Shown here: one piece after another, positions 11,937-23,900 of the stretch | Layout of the letters: the number at the start of each line of letters is the position of its first letter | Position numbering within the stretch: position 1 is the first letter of the stretch | Assembly (NCBI GenBank): GCA_947561715.1 | Contig: OX387201.1 | Span: 20,908,001-20,972,000 of the forward strand | Direction: 5' to 3' | Origin: Ascidia mentula | Lineage: Eukaryota > Chordata > Ascidiacea > Phlebobranchia > Ascidiidae | DNA length: 64,000 bases | Translations under genes and position numbers: made by a program | Notes under the pieces: model-generated | What the model saw: the letters and a program-made list of their open reading frames with translations, nothing else | What the model was told of the DNA's origin: nothing | The model's database searches: none

Positions 11937-14900
11937 ATGTTAGGAAAAACATTTGAAATGGAAATTATTTTCCTCTTATGTTTGTTTCGGCATGTTGCAG
12001 GTTTTGTGCCAGCTGCAGGTATTTATATAAAGACATTATGTTAAAATCGTTATATGTTATTCACGAATATATTAAACGCCATACTTGTGTAGATTTGATG
12101 GCGTCCAAATGCCGACCATCAGCTTATAGTGGACAGAGAACTATTTTCAGCATCTTTTCGTTTTGTCCAACGTTTGAGAAAGGTTTATCCACTGGAAATG
12201 ATGGGGGAATTGCTGCAATACATTTGTCCTCCAGATCACTCGGCAACAAGATTTGTTCGGTAAATATGTCCGCTCTGTAGTTCTGCTCAACCAACCTTAA
12301 CTTTGAGTTGTGGGAGATCTTGTGCTTCCGTGAACCAAACTTATTACAACAAGTTTATGAATATTCCTGTTCGCAACTGCAAGATATAATAATAATTAGC
12401 GGGACGATAAATTCTAACGTTATTTTTGCGTATCGAATATTCTACTTTAACATTTGTGGCATTTTTTAATTATCTGTATAATTTATTCAGGCGTCAGTGG
12501 TTGAATTCTTTTCTGATAATGATAATAAAACAACCTGAAAGCGAACCATAGAAATAACTGACTAATGCGTTTAGAGGGCAAATACCGGTATGTGGAACAG
12601 GGAAATCCCTATTTTTCATACTAGTTATTTGTATGTTTTGTTATATTGTAGGTTTTCGAAGGAAAATTCGGACCCGGTGACATGACAGGAGCCTTGTTAG
12701 GAGAGTTTACTGGTGATGGAAGTGCAACAGGAATTGTGAAATCGGATACAGGTTTCATGTATTTATATTGTTGGACGATGAAAGGCATTCCTTCTGTGAC
12801 TTTTCCCTTCGTTGCATTCATGGAAGGTAAGAAACGTAAAACCAAACAATGTAAGAAACAAGCAGGAAATGTATTTGAATATCATAAATCGATTAAAGTT
12901 AAGATGCAACGGCATTCGGCCAACTTTCAGTTTAATTTAATTTCTACAAACTCATGCAAGTACGTAAAATACGAAATGTTGTTTAGTTAACAAACAATCT
13001 TGTGATTCGGAGTTGAACGTGGACGATCTTCCAACAACTCTTGTTTTTCCAACTTCGAGCGATGGGAACTTGTTACAATACCTAGCTTGTAATTATACTG
13101 TGACAAGCCCAGTGAGATGTAATTTCACAATATCTGCTTCCTCTGTTAGCCCTAGGTTTGAAGGCCCTGACGGACTCTATGTAAGCTGCATTCTGAAAGT
13201 TTTCGTGACTGCCATTATAGAGACGTTGTTGTTATCTTTGATATAAAACAAACTAAGTTCATTTGACCTACTGTACCTTGTTGTTGGATAGATTTTATCC
13301 GATGATCCTTCACATACTGGGGTAATTGATGGCGGGGATCAAATAATAAAACTTCAAGCCCGAAGAATTAATATTCAAATATTCGTATATGACTCTGACA
13401 CTCCTCCTCCTTCAATCAGCATAAGCTCAGGTTTGTATTATATCAAGTTCGAGAATAATGTGAGGCAGAAGTAATGAAGTGGGTTGAACAAGTTGAGCAA
13501 CCGATCATATAAAGAGACTTAAACACAAACCGATTACATAATTTAAAAATGCGGACACTGTGTAGTGCACAATGCTTAGTGTGTGTGGATGACGTAGTTA
13601 TTATGTGTCTGACTTATGGAATTTTCAAACAAATATTTTTCATACAAGTTTGTGTTTAATTACACCCTGTTCTCACGGGGAAAGTTATGTGTCACCATAA
13701 GCACTTTCACTACATGGCTTTGCCTATGATATTACGCACTTCTTGTGTTTGCAAGATTTTGCTTGACATTTCGATGCAAAGCTAACTCTGTGATGGTCAG
13801 CTGCTTTCATTTTTAAAACTTCCAGTAATTAATGTAAACATAATAGTCAGAAAGATTAACTGAGAATATAAATTGAGACGAAATAAGGTTTATTGACCCA
13901 GGAATATTTTTGCACTAAAATCAAAGTAGTTTAAAACAGGAAAAGTGAAACTAGAATATTATTTTATATTCAGATTGCAAGATGTATAACGAAAAGGAAT
14001 GCAACTCAAATTCTATCAAGTTAAAGTAAGACTTAAAACTTATAAAAATTGCTAGAGGAATAAATATTTTTTTCATGAATTTGTTACTTTGAATTCATCC
14101 AAACTGAACCAAAACAATGATATAAAATTTCTTTGTTTTAGTTATAAGTTTTGTTGCTTGCATGATATTTGTTTTGATAAAACTTCAGTTAATCTAAAAT
14201 AATAAACAAGTTATGATGAGTAATCACAATCTCATTCAGATGTCGGTCATCCGAACTTTTCTAACTGATTATAAATATAAACGACATCTTACACATCTAT
14301 TATTTTCTTCTATTGCTTTTTTATAGGTTATAAATTAGCGACGTATTTTACAACATCAAGTTCACCAATCTTATGGTTATTTAAACAACTTTTATTCCAG
14401 TGTCAGTTCCTATGGGTTAAGAGCATTGGATGCAAGTGGAAAAGATATTTTGTATATTTCAAATCGTCCCATGACAAGTCTTGATTGTCTCCCTGGAAGT
14501 TGTAAAGCTGCAGCGAAAGATCCTGTTTTCCAATTTGAACTGGGCGCGTGTTCTTCAACTCTGGAGGTATTTGTATTTAGTGAAGAAATATTATCCGATG
14601 TACATCTGAATTTATTGAATCTGGCAGTAACTAATCTGGTCCGCAATACAGTTAATAATAACATGGTTATTACATAGAAATGTGGGGTTGTTCAGTAGCA
14701 GAAAACAAACTACTGTCGCCCCCCTTAGAGCGACCGAGGGATACGACTGCGTCTCGGGCGTCGCACCCAAAGGGCCCGACTGAGTCTCGATGGCAATTCG
14801 GCCTCGTAGGCAACTTGCCTACTCTATCTCAAGGTTACTGTTGGAGTTAAATAACTCCTTTACACAAGTCTGTGCGTCTTCTAAGTAGTCTAACTCCCGG

Positions 14901-17900
14901 CTAAACACATACGTCCACCAAGCTTCAAACCAGTCCAAAGGTGTTCATAAATCCGTTTATTGTCGATAATCCAGTAAAGTAATACAGCACACAGCACAGA
15001 AGTTTATTTGACTTTGTTTATGATTTCAGTTATATATATGGCTTTATGGCCTAAATGTCGTGGTTTATGACACAAGTTTAATGTCGCTGCCTCTGCAGGC
15101 TAGCATTTTTTCACATGCTACTGACGCCGCTTTGTTGGACATCACAACATGGGCATTCGTTGAACGCGTGATTACAATGACTTTGGTTTTAACTCCCGGC
15201 TTGGTTTTAACATAAATTAGCTGTAAGTTTTAGGGCCTTTTTTCTTTGTAAACATGTGTTGTGCAGCGACACTACTGATGCAACCTGAGTCAATAGATAA
15301 GTTTCGTGTAAGAGGTGATTTCCATTAACTTAACTTACTTTGCACGTTAATGATGTCATCGTCGTTAGAGTTGTTGACCTATTTTCAAAGCGATAATATT
15401 TGACTTCACTCACAACTTAAGGCGTCACTCATGTTATGAAAAGTTAAAATGATAAGCAGCGTAACATGTGAGTGCACGTATGATAAGTTGCGATTTTCTT
15501 GATATTTTCTCTGAATTACTTTCGAAGAAAACTAAAATCAACCCAAGTTTTGTAAACGAACTTAGCAATTAGGCATATTAATCTTGAATAAGACAAAGCA
15601 TGTCATGAACCTTTCAAAAACATATAACGATTTTCATTATCGACCAACTGATCAGAGCATAATCTTCATTATTAATTATTCCAACAAAAATATACTTTAC
15701 ATGTTTTTTCGAAGAAATCCCAAAGCAACGTAAGCATCATGTACCAAGTTCGCAATTACAAATTTACCACTCAAGTTGTGAGACGGAGATCTTACAATCC
15801 ACACTTGGAAATATCGTGCTTTATTTCGGAAATATTAAACAGAGATATCAAAACTGCTTCTAGAGCAATGTCAACTAAACTGTACGCATTGTAATTTAAT
15901 TACTTTTTTAATTTGGTGACATTTATGCTTTTGTTGAAACTTAACAGGAAAGAAAGTTATCTGACTTCACATCGTAGTGTCGGGAATATTACGATCAGAT
16001 TTGAGTTGTTTAGTGACGAGCAAATGAAAAATCCACTCAGATCAAATTCAATCGTCCAAGTTCCAAACTTCGTTTACGCTAAGGTTGATTCGGCCAGTGG
16101 AAGTGGAAAGTTTCACACATCTCTAAGGGTATGTTTGTTCAATAATAATTTGAAATAAATATGTATCAGTGCATTATTAAGGCTCTGCTGGTCATAAGTT
16201 AAGTCTTAGAAGTGTGGCCTGAAATACACATATATACGTTCACACACGGTAAAAATTTTATGCTAAATAAATAAATTCATTGATGAATTCCTCGAAGTCA
16301 AGTTTGTGAATAAATTAAAAAAAAACTTTGTTGACCATTCTACTCCTTTATTACTAAACTTACGTCATAAGTTATGTAGGTGGACTGGATTATTGGCTGG
16401 ACCTAAATGCGCTCGTTGTTGTTGGCTGACAAAGCGTTGTTTATTTATGTATGGTTTCTATTAGATATATTAGGAATTTTTTTCATATGATTTGTGCAAG
16501 GATTCCATGTTTAGCCACTGTTTTAATGAAACTCTGTTTGTCAGTTAAAATCGTGCTGGGTCAGCAACATGGATTCTGATGAAGGAGGTTTGATACATGA
16601 ACTCATCACAGAAAGGTAAAATGTCGACGAAAAAAACCTTCCAAATACATTCCTGTCAATTATGTTCAAGTGAAAGTGAATTAAGAATGCCAGAAAACAT
16701 AAGCACGAAACTTCACATATTTCCAACCTTACCCACTATTTCTCATTTAAATTCAGTGTTTTTTCTACTTCTATTTCATGCCACAATATTAACACAGGTC
16801 TATAGAAATTTGTTTTATTCTTGCTCAAAATGTTTGATGGCATCTTATTAGAGATTTGTTCGTGTTAAAATATAAAAAGTTTACAGATAAAATCATATTA
16901 TCGCAGTTGCAAAGTCGTCCACGAGATGGAGTCTGAAGATTCAATCGTAATTTTGAGAAACTACCAAAGCACTTTCGGATCCTTTAAGTTTCGCTCATTC
17001 GTGTGGAACAACGTGCCTGTGAACGAACAATCACTGTACGCTCACTGTTACGTGCAATTATGCGACAACACTTCTGATGGTTGTCAACAACCGGTGAGGT
17101 TTTGTATAGACAGTAAAATTGACTCTTTCTTCCTTGGCAGAATTACGTACATAGTAACATATTAGCTGTCCTACACAAGAACAAAACTGATTTTACGAAA
17201 AAATACTCACACAATTTTCAATCGAATAATCTTGATAAGCTTCTGGATTTATTTACAAATTTTCAGAGTTTTATTATGAAAACGCAAAACATTTATTCAT
17301 GTGTGTTTCACAGGATTGCTCACAAAGACGTGAACGGCGATCAGTGGATGCGGATATAGAAGAGATTTTAACGGTTGGACCATTCTACGTTTCAGCTCAG
17401 GATTTGTGTGGAAAGGTGAGTAGATGCATTTAAGCTCTCGGTATATAGCATAGAGCCGTACTTAGTTGTACATCACGTTATATACTAAACGAAAAACAGA
17501 TTAACTAATCTTCAAAAACACGTAAGCAGCTAAGTTAGTGAAAGGTCCAGTGTGTATTGGTGCGTTCGTATATTTAGTTTTACACATAAACTACTAACAG
17601 GGTTATCGATCCACAGTCTACCGGGGCAGTCATCAGTAATTCAGTTTGTTAATTTTTTTGTGCTATTTTTTTGGTTGTACAAATACTCCAGTCTGTTGTC
17701 TAGTCTGTATCATAAATATCTTTTATTGTAGGAAAATGGTGGATGCACAGATTTCTGCAACGAAGAACTTGGAGTTGTCCAATGTTCTTGTTTTAAAGGC
17801 CGCTATCTCGGGAATGACGAAAAAACTTGCATTGGTGAGAACTTATATCTTTCGCTATTTGAATATCGTCTGATCCGATTTTAAGCTGCAATTTTTGAGG

Positions 17901-18271
17901 AACAAAATTACCTTTCCAAGTCAAAGAACAACAAAAGAGAGTTCCACATCTTATCTTCAAAAATAATTGAAGTTGTCTGACTTAAAAATTCTAAAACGTT
18001 TGCTGATGAAAATTCTATAAATCATGACAACCAATCAGCAAATAAACAATACTGGTATTTCTTTTTCCATACCATGTAACTATATGTCCCAATAACTCTA
18101 TCTTACCTTAATATATGTGTGTGTGCAGAGGTGGAAAAAGCATTGGAATCAGAAGGTGTCCAGGATATGAAAGGTGTTTACATAGCAGTTGGATTCATCG
18201 TCGTTCTGCTTATTATTGTGCTTGGGTTGGTTGCTTGGTTTATGAGACGTCGTTTCAACAAGGATGTTTAA
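11937..18271 (+). CDS. ZP-domain, EGF-like, single-pass membrane protein, copy A
   Basis: Proposed exons: 11937-12018, 12093-12259, 12652-12826, 12987-13180, 13292-13430, 14401-14566, 15948-16128, 16545-16615, 16907-17093, 17314-17415, 17732-17834, 18129-18271, all with GT/AG borders. The start gives a short hydrophobic signal peptide (MEIIFLLCLFRHVAG after a few residues; an in-frame ATG at 11958 is an alternative). Cysteine-rich N-terminal exons follow, the 12987-13430 pair being CUB-like at best. Exons from 14401 to 17415 form a ZP module, including LKSCWV and LYAHCYVQLC. RRERRS at about 17332-17349 is a furin-type site. One EGF-like module (GGC...C...CSC...C, 17732-17834), a hydrophobic helix and a short RRRFNKDV tail end the protein. 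ZP proteins are secreted or membrane-tethered and polymerise into egg coats or other matrices; such a role here is inference. Phases do not match at 13430/14401 and 14566/15948, so one or two small exons are missing from my model. Confidence 0.82.
14690..15078 (-). repeat. LTR-like or other interspersed repeat in a ZP intron
   Basis: A GC-rich end (TGTCGCCCCCCTTAGAGC) opens a block unlike the AT-rich intron around it. On the minus strand it runs from TGTGTC through a TATA-like run and AATAAA to GGCGACA, the order expected of an LTR. No coding parts adjoin it and no target duplication is clear. If it is an LTR it is an isolated fossil. The copy at 61644-62032 is nearly the same. Confidence 0.3.
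15079..15274. mobile_element. MITE with 12-bp inverted ends, in a ZP intron
   Basis: The ends are TAATGTCGCTGC and GCAGCGACACTA, inverted with one mismatch, 196 bp apart. Inside are GGCTAGCATTTTTTCACATG and GAACGCGTGATTACAATGA. A related copy lies in the opposite orientation at 18792-18963. Short length, inverted ends with TA at the tips and no coding capacity fit a non-autonomous DNA transposon, possibly of the TA-target type; the family is not recognised. Confidence 0.65.
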
Positions 18272-18791
18272 TGTGATAACTGAAGACATAAGTGTACCCT
18301 GCGTGTAACTAACTGACTGATTTAATTAACAGCTTAACGTATATTTGTATAATCCCGTGTATAACGCACACTTTTGTATCTTGCTGCAAAAATACAACCT
18401 GACATATATCTGTGTGTGTAGAATTGTTGCTTTATAAGAGATTAGTTTCAAAGTGCTGCGTTGTCTCCAAGCACAATCCAACCACTCAACTTAAAAAAAA
18501 ATAACGCTAACACCGCTTGTGAAATCACGTGATGTTATCGAAATACAATATGCCTGACAGCAACAGAAACATAAAATAGTATTTGAACATACGCATAGCA
18601 ATGTCTATTCATTGCACCAAGAAGTATCAAGATTCACTTTTAACATGAGATTATCGCTATTATGGGAAACGCCGTTTGGCAGAAGGTTATTTAACGAAAG
18701 GGAGTTTACTTATCTAAGTAAGGGTCACTTGTTTGCGGAAGAATTTGCTTCATACCATATGGCGCTGATGTACAGCGACATGGTCTATGTC
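18272..18791. other. 3' flank of ZP gene copy A
   Basis: Probable 3' UTR and intergenic DNA. Past about 18488 it lacks an approximately 310-bp insert that the second period carries at 37397-37703. A 60-codon open frame at 18612 matches no known family and I do not call it. Confidence 0.4.
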
Positions 18792-18963
18792 TAGTGTCGC
18801 CGCACAACATATGTGCATACAAAAATCCCAAACTTACAGCTTTGTTGTGCCTGAGAGTTAAAACCAAATCATTATAATCACGCGTTCAATGAATGCCCAA
18901 GTTGTGATGTCAAACGAAACGACATGGGTGAAAAAGTGCTAGCCAGTAGATGCAACGACATTA
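18792..18963. mobile_element. MITE, inverted relative of the ZP-intron copy
   Basis: The ends are TAGTGTCGCCGC and GCAACGACATTA. Read on the minus strand it matches 15079-15274 along its length (TTTGACATCACAACTTGGGC, GAACGCGTGATTATAATGA, GCTGTAAGTTTG). Similarity continues for about 15 bp beyond the ends, so the true borders may be wider. The second period repeats it at 38001-38172. Confidence 0.65.
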
Positions 18964-19208
18964 TAGCTGTGTTATAAACCATGTTATGTAGGCAATCAAG
19001 CGATATAGTTAACTTAGGCAACCAAACTAACTACGTAAATAGTTATATTAAACATAGGTACTTCTTGCAAATAATAAATAACGTTAATTTAAACACAAAT
19101 ACTTGTTTCGCAAATGATAAATAAAGCTAAAATAAACATAACTACTTTTAGTTAATCGGAAAACAAAGACTTGGATTTCAACATAAACAACATATTTGGG
19201 GCACTTAC

Positions 19209-19490
19209 GTAATCTAGCAATATAAATAACTGACGTAATCGACCAAATCGGTAAGCAAGTTCAAGTTGCGCAATAAGGTGTATTTGGTAGTCATCCACCC
19301 CTTTAAAAATCACAGGGTCAGCGTTCACGTCGTCAATATTTAACTGTAGTTCATGCGGATCTAAATATAATAAAAGTAGAAATGATTGTGAAATAACTTC
19401 AGGAAAGACAAAGAAACAAACAACCAAAATATGTTACGGAGAATTCTTACCATCAACGAGCATTACCAGTTCATCTGTGGTGCAGTTGTC
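19209..19490 (-). CDS. Two unrecognised candidate coding exons
   Basis: The upstream exon ends at 19451 with CTTAC (donor GTAAG) and reads ...SDNCTTDELVMLVD. The second (19360-19209) opens after an ATTTAG acceptor, joins in phase and reads DPHELQLNIDD...FGRLRQLFILLDY before a GTAAGT donor. Good splice sites and about 65 open codons favour real exons, but I do not recognise the family. They lie downstream of the ANKAR-like gene on the same strand and could be its extra 3' exons or a separate partial gene. The second-period copy is at 38418-38700, with substitutions such as NADPV to NAGLV. Confidence 0.4.
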
Positions 19491-19669
19491 TGACGTTGGT
19501 TTATTTTGTATTTGGAAAATCAAACCAAACATACGTTAATGTTGGTTTGTATTCTGTTGGCTTGTTTCGAGAGATGCTTGATAACCGTCGCCAGACATTG
19601 ATCCAGCAAAGCACGTTCTCTGAGCAGTGATGCGTGACTGAAAAAATATTTGTAACGGTTTTAAGGTAC

Positions 19670-20900
19670 AACATACTATTTGAATCAACAAATCAAGCAC
19701 TCAGCCTAAGGTGAGGTTCTTGAGCAAACATCTACGTTATCATGTCCTCAATAACAAACAACCTTGGTTGGAATTTGTATGTGTTGATGTCTTTGAAAAG
19801 GTCGGACTACGAACAACGCTGTGTAAATATCTCAATCCGCTACTGCGTCAAACAGCAAAGTTATCTGCGTATTCGATAATTTACCCAACAATATATTGTC
19901 AATCTCTCCGCCGTCGACTCACTCGCTTTGTCCGCAGTAAGATTGTGACGCAACAAATATCAGCTGTCCAGCCAAGCGGAACCAGTAATTCCTCTCTCAG
20001 CAGCGAAACAAAATGCGGAACTTAATTCACAATCGTTGCCTGGGGCAGCATTTGTGAGGAAACTATTACTTTGTGAAAGCGGATTCCTTTATTCGTTTTT
20101 AAGTGTAGCAGCAAGATCTTAAACAAACTAATTCCCAAGAAAATTGTAAACAAAATTCGTCTCTTGCACGCTTCAGTGATTTTCCAACACGAACAGCGAT
20201 TTTATCCTCGCAACCAGAACATTAACTTTTCCAATGCTGATTGCTGACTTGCAACATAGAATACTGTTTTAGTATTCTATGCTTGCAATAATTACCTAAT
20301 TTTTTTTGTATACACAAAATAGACAGATTGAATCAAGTTGATATACATTTTGCATGAAAGAGCAATATTATATATTACAAATATTCGGTTGGAAGCCAAC
20401 AATTTATTGAAGTAAAGCTACTCGATTTCTACAAAAATTTAAGGTAAATATGCATATGTCTAACTTTGTCAAACAATCTTTACTAAGTGCACACGATGCA
20501 ATTATGAGTAAAAAAATGTTACATCAGTGGAAGAATCTGGGATGTTCACAGTTTTATAAATCTCACAAAACGTGTCACTTCAAAAGAAAATGCAAGAACA
20601 TAAAAAAACAGCATCGTATCTTTCACATAATACAGGAAGCATACAAATTTTCACAGTGAAATATTTACAAACTACACGAACTTGTCGCGCAACTGCATAC
20701 AATGTTTTGAACCTGACAAGAAAAGAAAAACAGGAAACTGTTGTTCTAAAATAAGTAAAACTTGGGAACAGAAAAGTTTTATTTGTTTGTAGAAACTTTT
20801 CTGTTGGCCGGGGAAATCGAACGTGCTCTCATCGTCCGGTGAGCAGCTCTGAAAAATCCATATTTCAGTGTTCCTGTATTTTAACGCACACTACGAGGCA
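19670..20900. other. Stretch without a recognised gene
   Basis: Contains a 104-codon open frame on the plus strand (19711-20025, GTG start, no family match) and a strong hairpin at 20249-20288. Otherwise AT-rich with no recognised gene. Confidence 0.4.
20249..20288. repeat. Hairpin with 17-bp stem
   Basis: The arm TTGCAACATAGAATACT (20249-20265) pairs with AGTATTCTATGCTTGCAA (20271-20288) around a 5-nt GTTTT loop, with one unpaired base. It could be a MITE remnant or a small structured RNA. The second copy is at 39458-39497, unchanged. Confidence 0.8.
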
Positions 20901-20908
20901 TTTCCTAC

Positions 20909-23900
20909 CCGTTGACATGTAAGGTGTTTCCCCTCGTTTGCGATGTGTGAGGTCTTGGCGGCCCTGAATAAAGAAAGCTTGATATTTTTATGATTGAAAC
21001 AAACCCCAGAACTTTTGCTGCATGAAAGCTTGTGTCTAAGCTCAGTAGAAATGTACGTTAACACAAATTGTAACGAACTTACTCCTCTTTTCTTTAACAA
21101 TCGGCAAACCGATGGTCGCCTGTCGTTTAAACTCGGCTACAAACTCATCAGACACTTTTCCATCTTCACCCAAATTATCCGTAAGAGTGACGTAAAGGCC
21201 TTCAGTCGCTCTACATGACGTCATCAACTCTCTGCTCGCCGTTCGGTTGAAAGATAAATATCCTAAAAATGTCATCATAAAGTTTAAACCACGTGGAAAT
21301 AGATAAATGTCAATGTAATACATAAGGTAATAGGGAAACCAAGTGCATGTTTTCCTAAACAATCTCACGTTATTTTGTCACCCGACAACTCCATAGAAAT
21401 TATATATAGACAGCTAACCTAATGCCTGGGCAGCAGTTTGTCGAACCAACTGATTCTCCGACTTCACTTTACCAAGAAGTTTCTCCACAGCGCCGCAAGT
21501 GACGATGGCTTCAGGAACGCCCGCCCTCGTGTGGGCGAGTGACGCAAGATAATCCGCTGTAATACGTCATCATTACGTCATCTTTCTTTCATGTGAAACT
21601 ACAAATCACCCAAAAAGTCGAATATATATGCTTGCACCGAAATAAATCCTCAAGCGTTGTGATGGCTCAAACCACCGAAGCGTGAAATCCGTTGTTGTTG
21701 TTGGATTCGGTTGAATGCGAACATGGTTAGTGCGGATACTGCTTGTAATTTCACCGCCTTAGAAAGAACAAAACAATTGTAAGTAAAAATTACGTCCAAT
21801 TCTTTCACACATAAACTTGCACACGCAATTAACTTTATCGCCAATTATTTATACGTAAATTTCAATAGAAAGTAAATACCCTGGCTTAAAGCAAGCTTCG
21901 CAGATTCAACAGGAGTTGTGGGAAACAAGTAGTAGAGGTGGGGATTACCCACCCGGTACTATATATTGAGCATTCTTTATTACATCACAAAGGTTTTACA
22001 ACAAACCCACCATACTGGGCGAGTTGCAGACTTGCAGAATAATTTCGAATCCGAATCCGTCCAATTCGTTCCGTTTGTCTTCGTTCTCCTGACAACCGCT
22101 AACAAGACACGATAAACAATGGAGAAGATCGACCTTTAGAACAAACATCTTTTGTTTAATCGCGACTCTATGTCGTAATTTCTGGCATCGCGTCACCTGC
22201 ATCTTCTCGTCACGTGACGTTTTCCACACTCTGTTGACCAGCAGCTCAATGGCGCCCACTTCGGCAATTGTAAGTTGAGAGTTCTTGTTGTTTATGTGGG
22301 CTACACCTGGACCGATGTGAAAATAAAGTGAAATAATAATTAACAAATTTATCAAAAACAAACTTCAGGAAATCTGAACGAAATCAATATTTTCTAATAG
22401 TGAAAAAAAACCAACACCAGACGATCAAACTCCCTCTAATGCTTTAGGAAACAAAAAAGCGTTCACGCGCAGCCATTGTCGTCATTATAATACCTGAAAT
22501 GCACGTTCCTTCACCTCATCCGATCAAATCTGTTACGAAAATGACAGTTGATGAAAATCTTTACATTGGGTTGATTAATGTTTTTTTGCAAAATGGAAAG
22601 GAAAAATCAAAAAATGCCGTAAAAGAGTTCCACTAAAAGTCACAAGGTTTCAATAAGAAATTTCTTTAAACTCGACAAACTTGATTTTTGTAACTTCATT
22701 TTCTACTTACTTGAAACAGACGACACAGAGCGGTCGGAGCTTCTTCTAACAACGCCTCGTGTTGGGCTCTCTGGTTCCCTCTAGTGATGCATCCAACAGC
22801 AAGCGCAGCTTTCATCTGAGCGGGAATGCAATGACCTCGCAGTATCGCCACCAGCGGCGCTAACACTCCGATTTGAACAAACTCGTTCTGTGTAAAATTT
22901 TCAGTAAATCTTTTGCAAAAACAACACTGGCCAAACAAAATGATTACTGCAAGCAATATAAACAACGACTCCTCTTCTTGACTGAAAATATTCAATTCTT
23001 CAACAGGTGCAAAATCCCACAAGTGTGGATTAATATTTAGGTCACAATTCACAACAAGCTTCATTCCCACACCCGTTATACCTGGTTGTCCTGGTTGTCA
23101 TTGCAAACAGCGGCAATCGCGTCAGCAGTCGCCGTCTGAAGCGAATCGTCCTTCACCGTGAGAAAATCAACCAGGAATCCGGAAGCTCCACACTCCATAA
23201 TTCTCCGCTGGATGTCGCCCGCACCACTCGTGTCTCCCCGACAGAGTGAAGCCAGGGTGTTGATGACGTTGACAATCCACAACCTGGAACAGTACAAGCT
23301 GGAAAGTTACAATTTCCTCAAATCCCATGGGAAGTATACGACGGACGTGAGGCATCGATTTTAAACCAACTGCAATAAATTTAATCCAGAATTCCCCTCC
23401 TGTTATTTTTGACTCACGTCAACTTGGAGGAGTTCAACTAACGGCCGGATACCACCATGTGCGGCGATGCGTGACGCGTTGTCATCCACGTGAGCGACAT
23501 CCGAGAGAACAACAGAGGAACGCGATTGAATCTCGCATGTCCCATCCGTAGATTCCAGATCCTGGTTCTCCGGATCAAGATCGTGGGAGGCCATGGGTTT
23601 TAACAGAGAAATAAGAGCTGCGAAAAATAGTCCCCGATTGAAAAGAAACAAGTCTGACCAATCGACGGCATATTCAATATATTTTACACTTAACTTAATC
23701 AAATGCTGTACGATAAGCAGACAATGCACAAATTACATAATTTTTACGCAAAGTTACTGCAGACATGAACAGAAAACGTGATACATGAAATAGCACCGAT
23801 AAAACCATGAGGGTTTCCGAGTCAGACACACAATTTCTCTTACGTTTTTACGTGGTTTTCAAAAAAATACTGAACAGATATTTAAATACGATTTCTATCC

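Noticed and set aside
12987-13430. Firm call of a CUB domain in the ZP protein
   Set aside because: Cysteine spacing and a few strands look CUB-like, but the conserved core is too weak by eye to claim it.
19209-19490. Direct assignment of these exons to the C-terminus of ANKAR
   Set aside because: The sequence does not resemble the known ANKAR tail and no phase-compatible link to 20909 could be shown.
19711-20025. 104-codon plus-strand open frame, present in both periods
   Set aside because: GTG start, no recognisable domain, no clear splice sites in phase; the copies are identical so conservation tells nothing.
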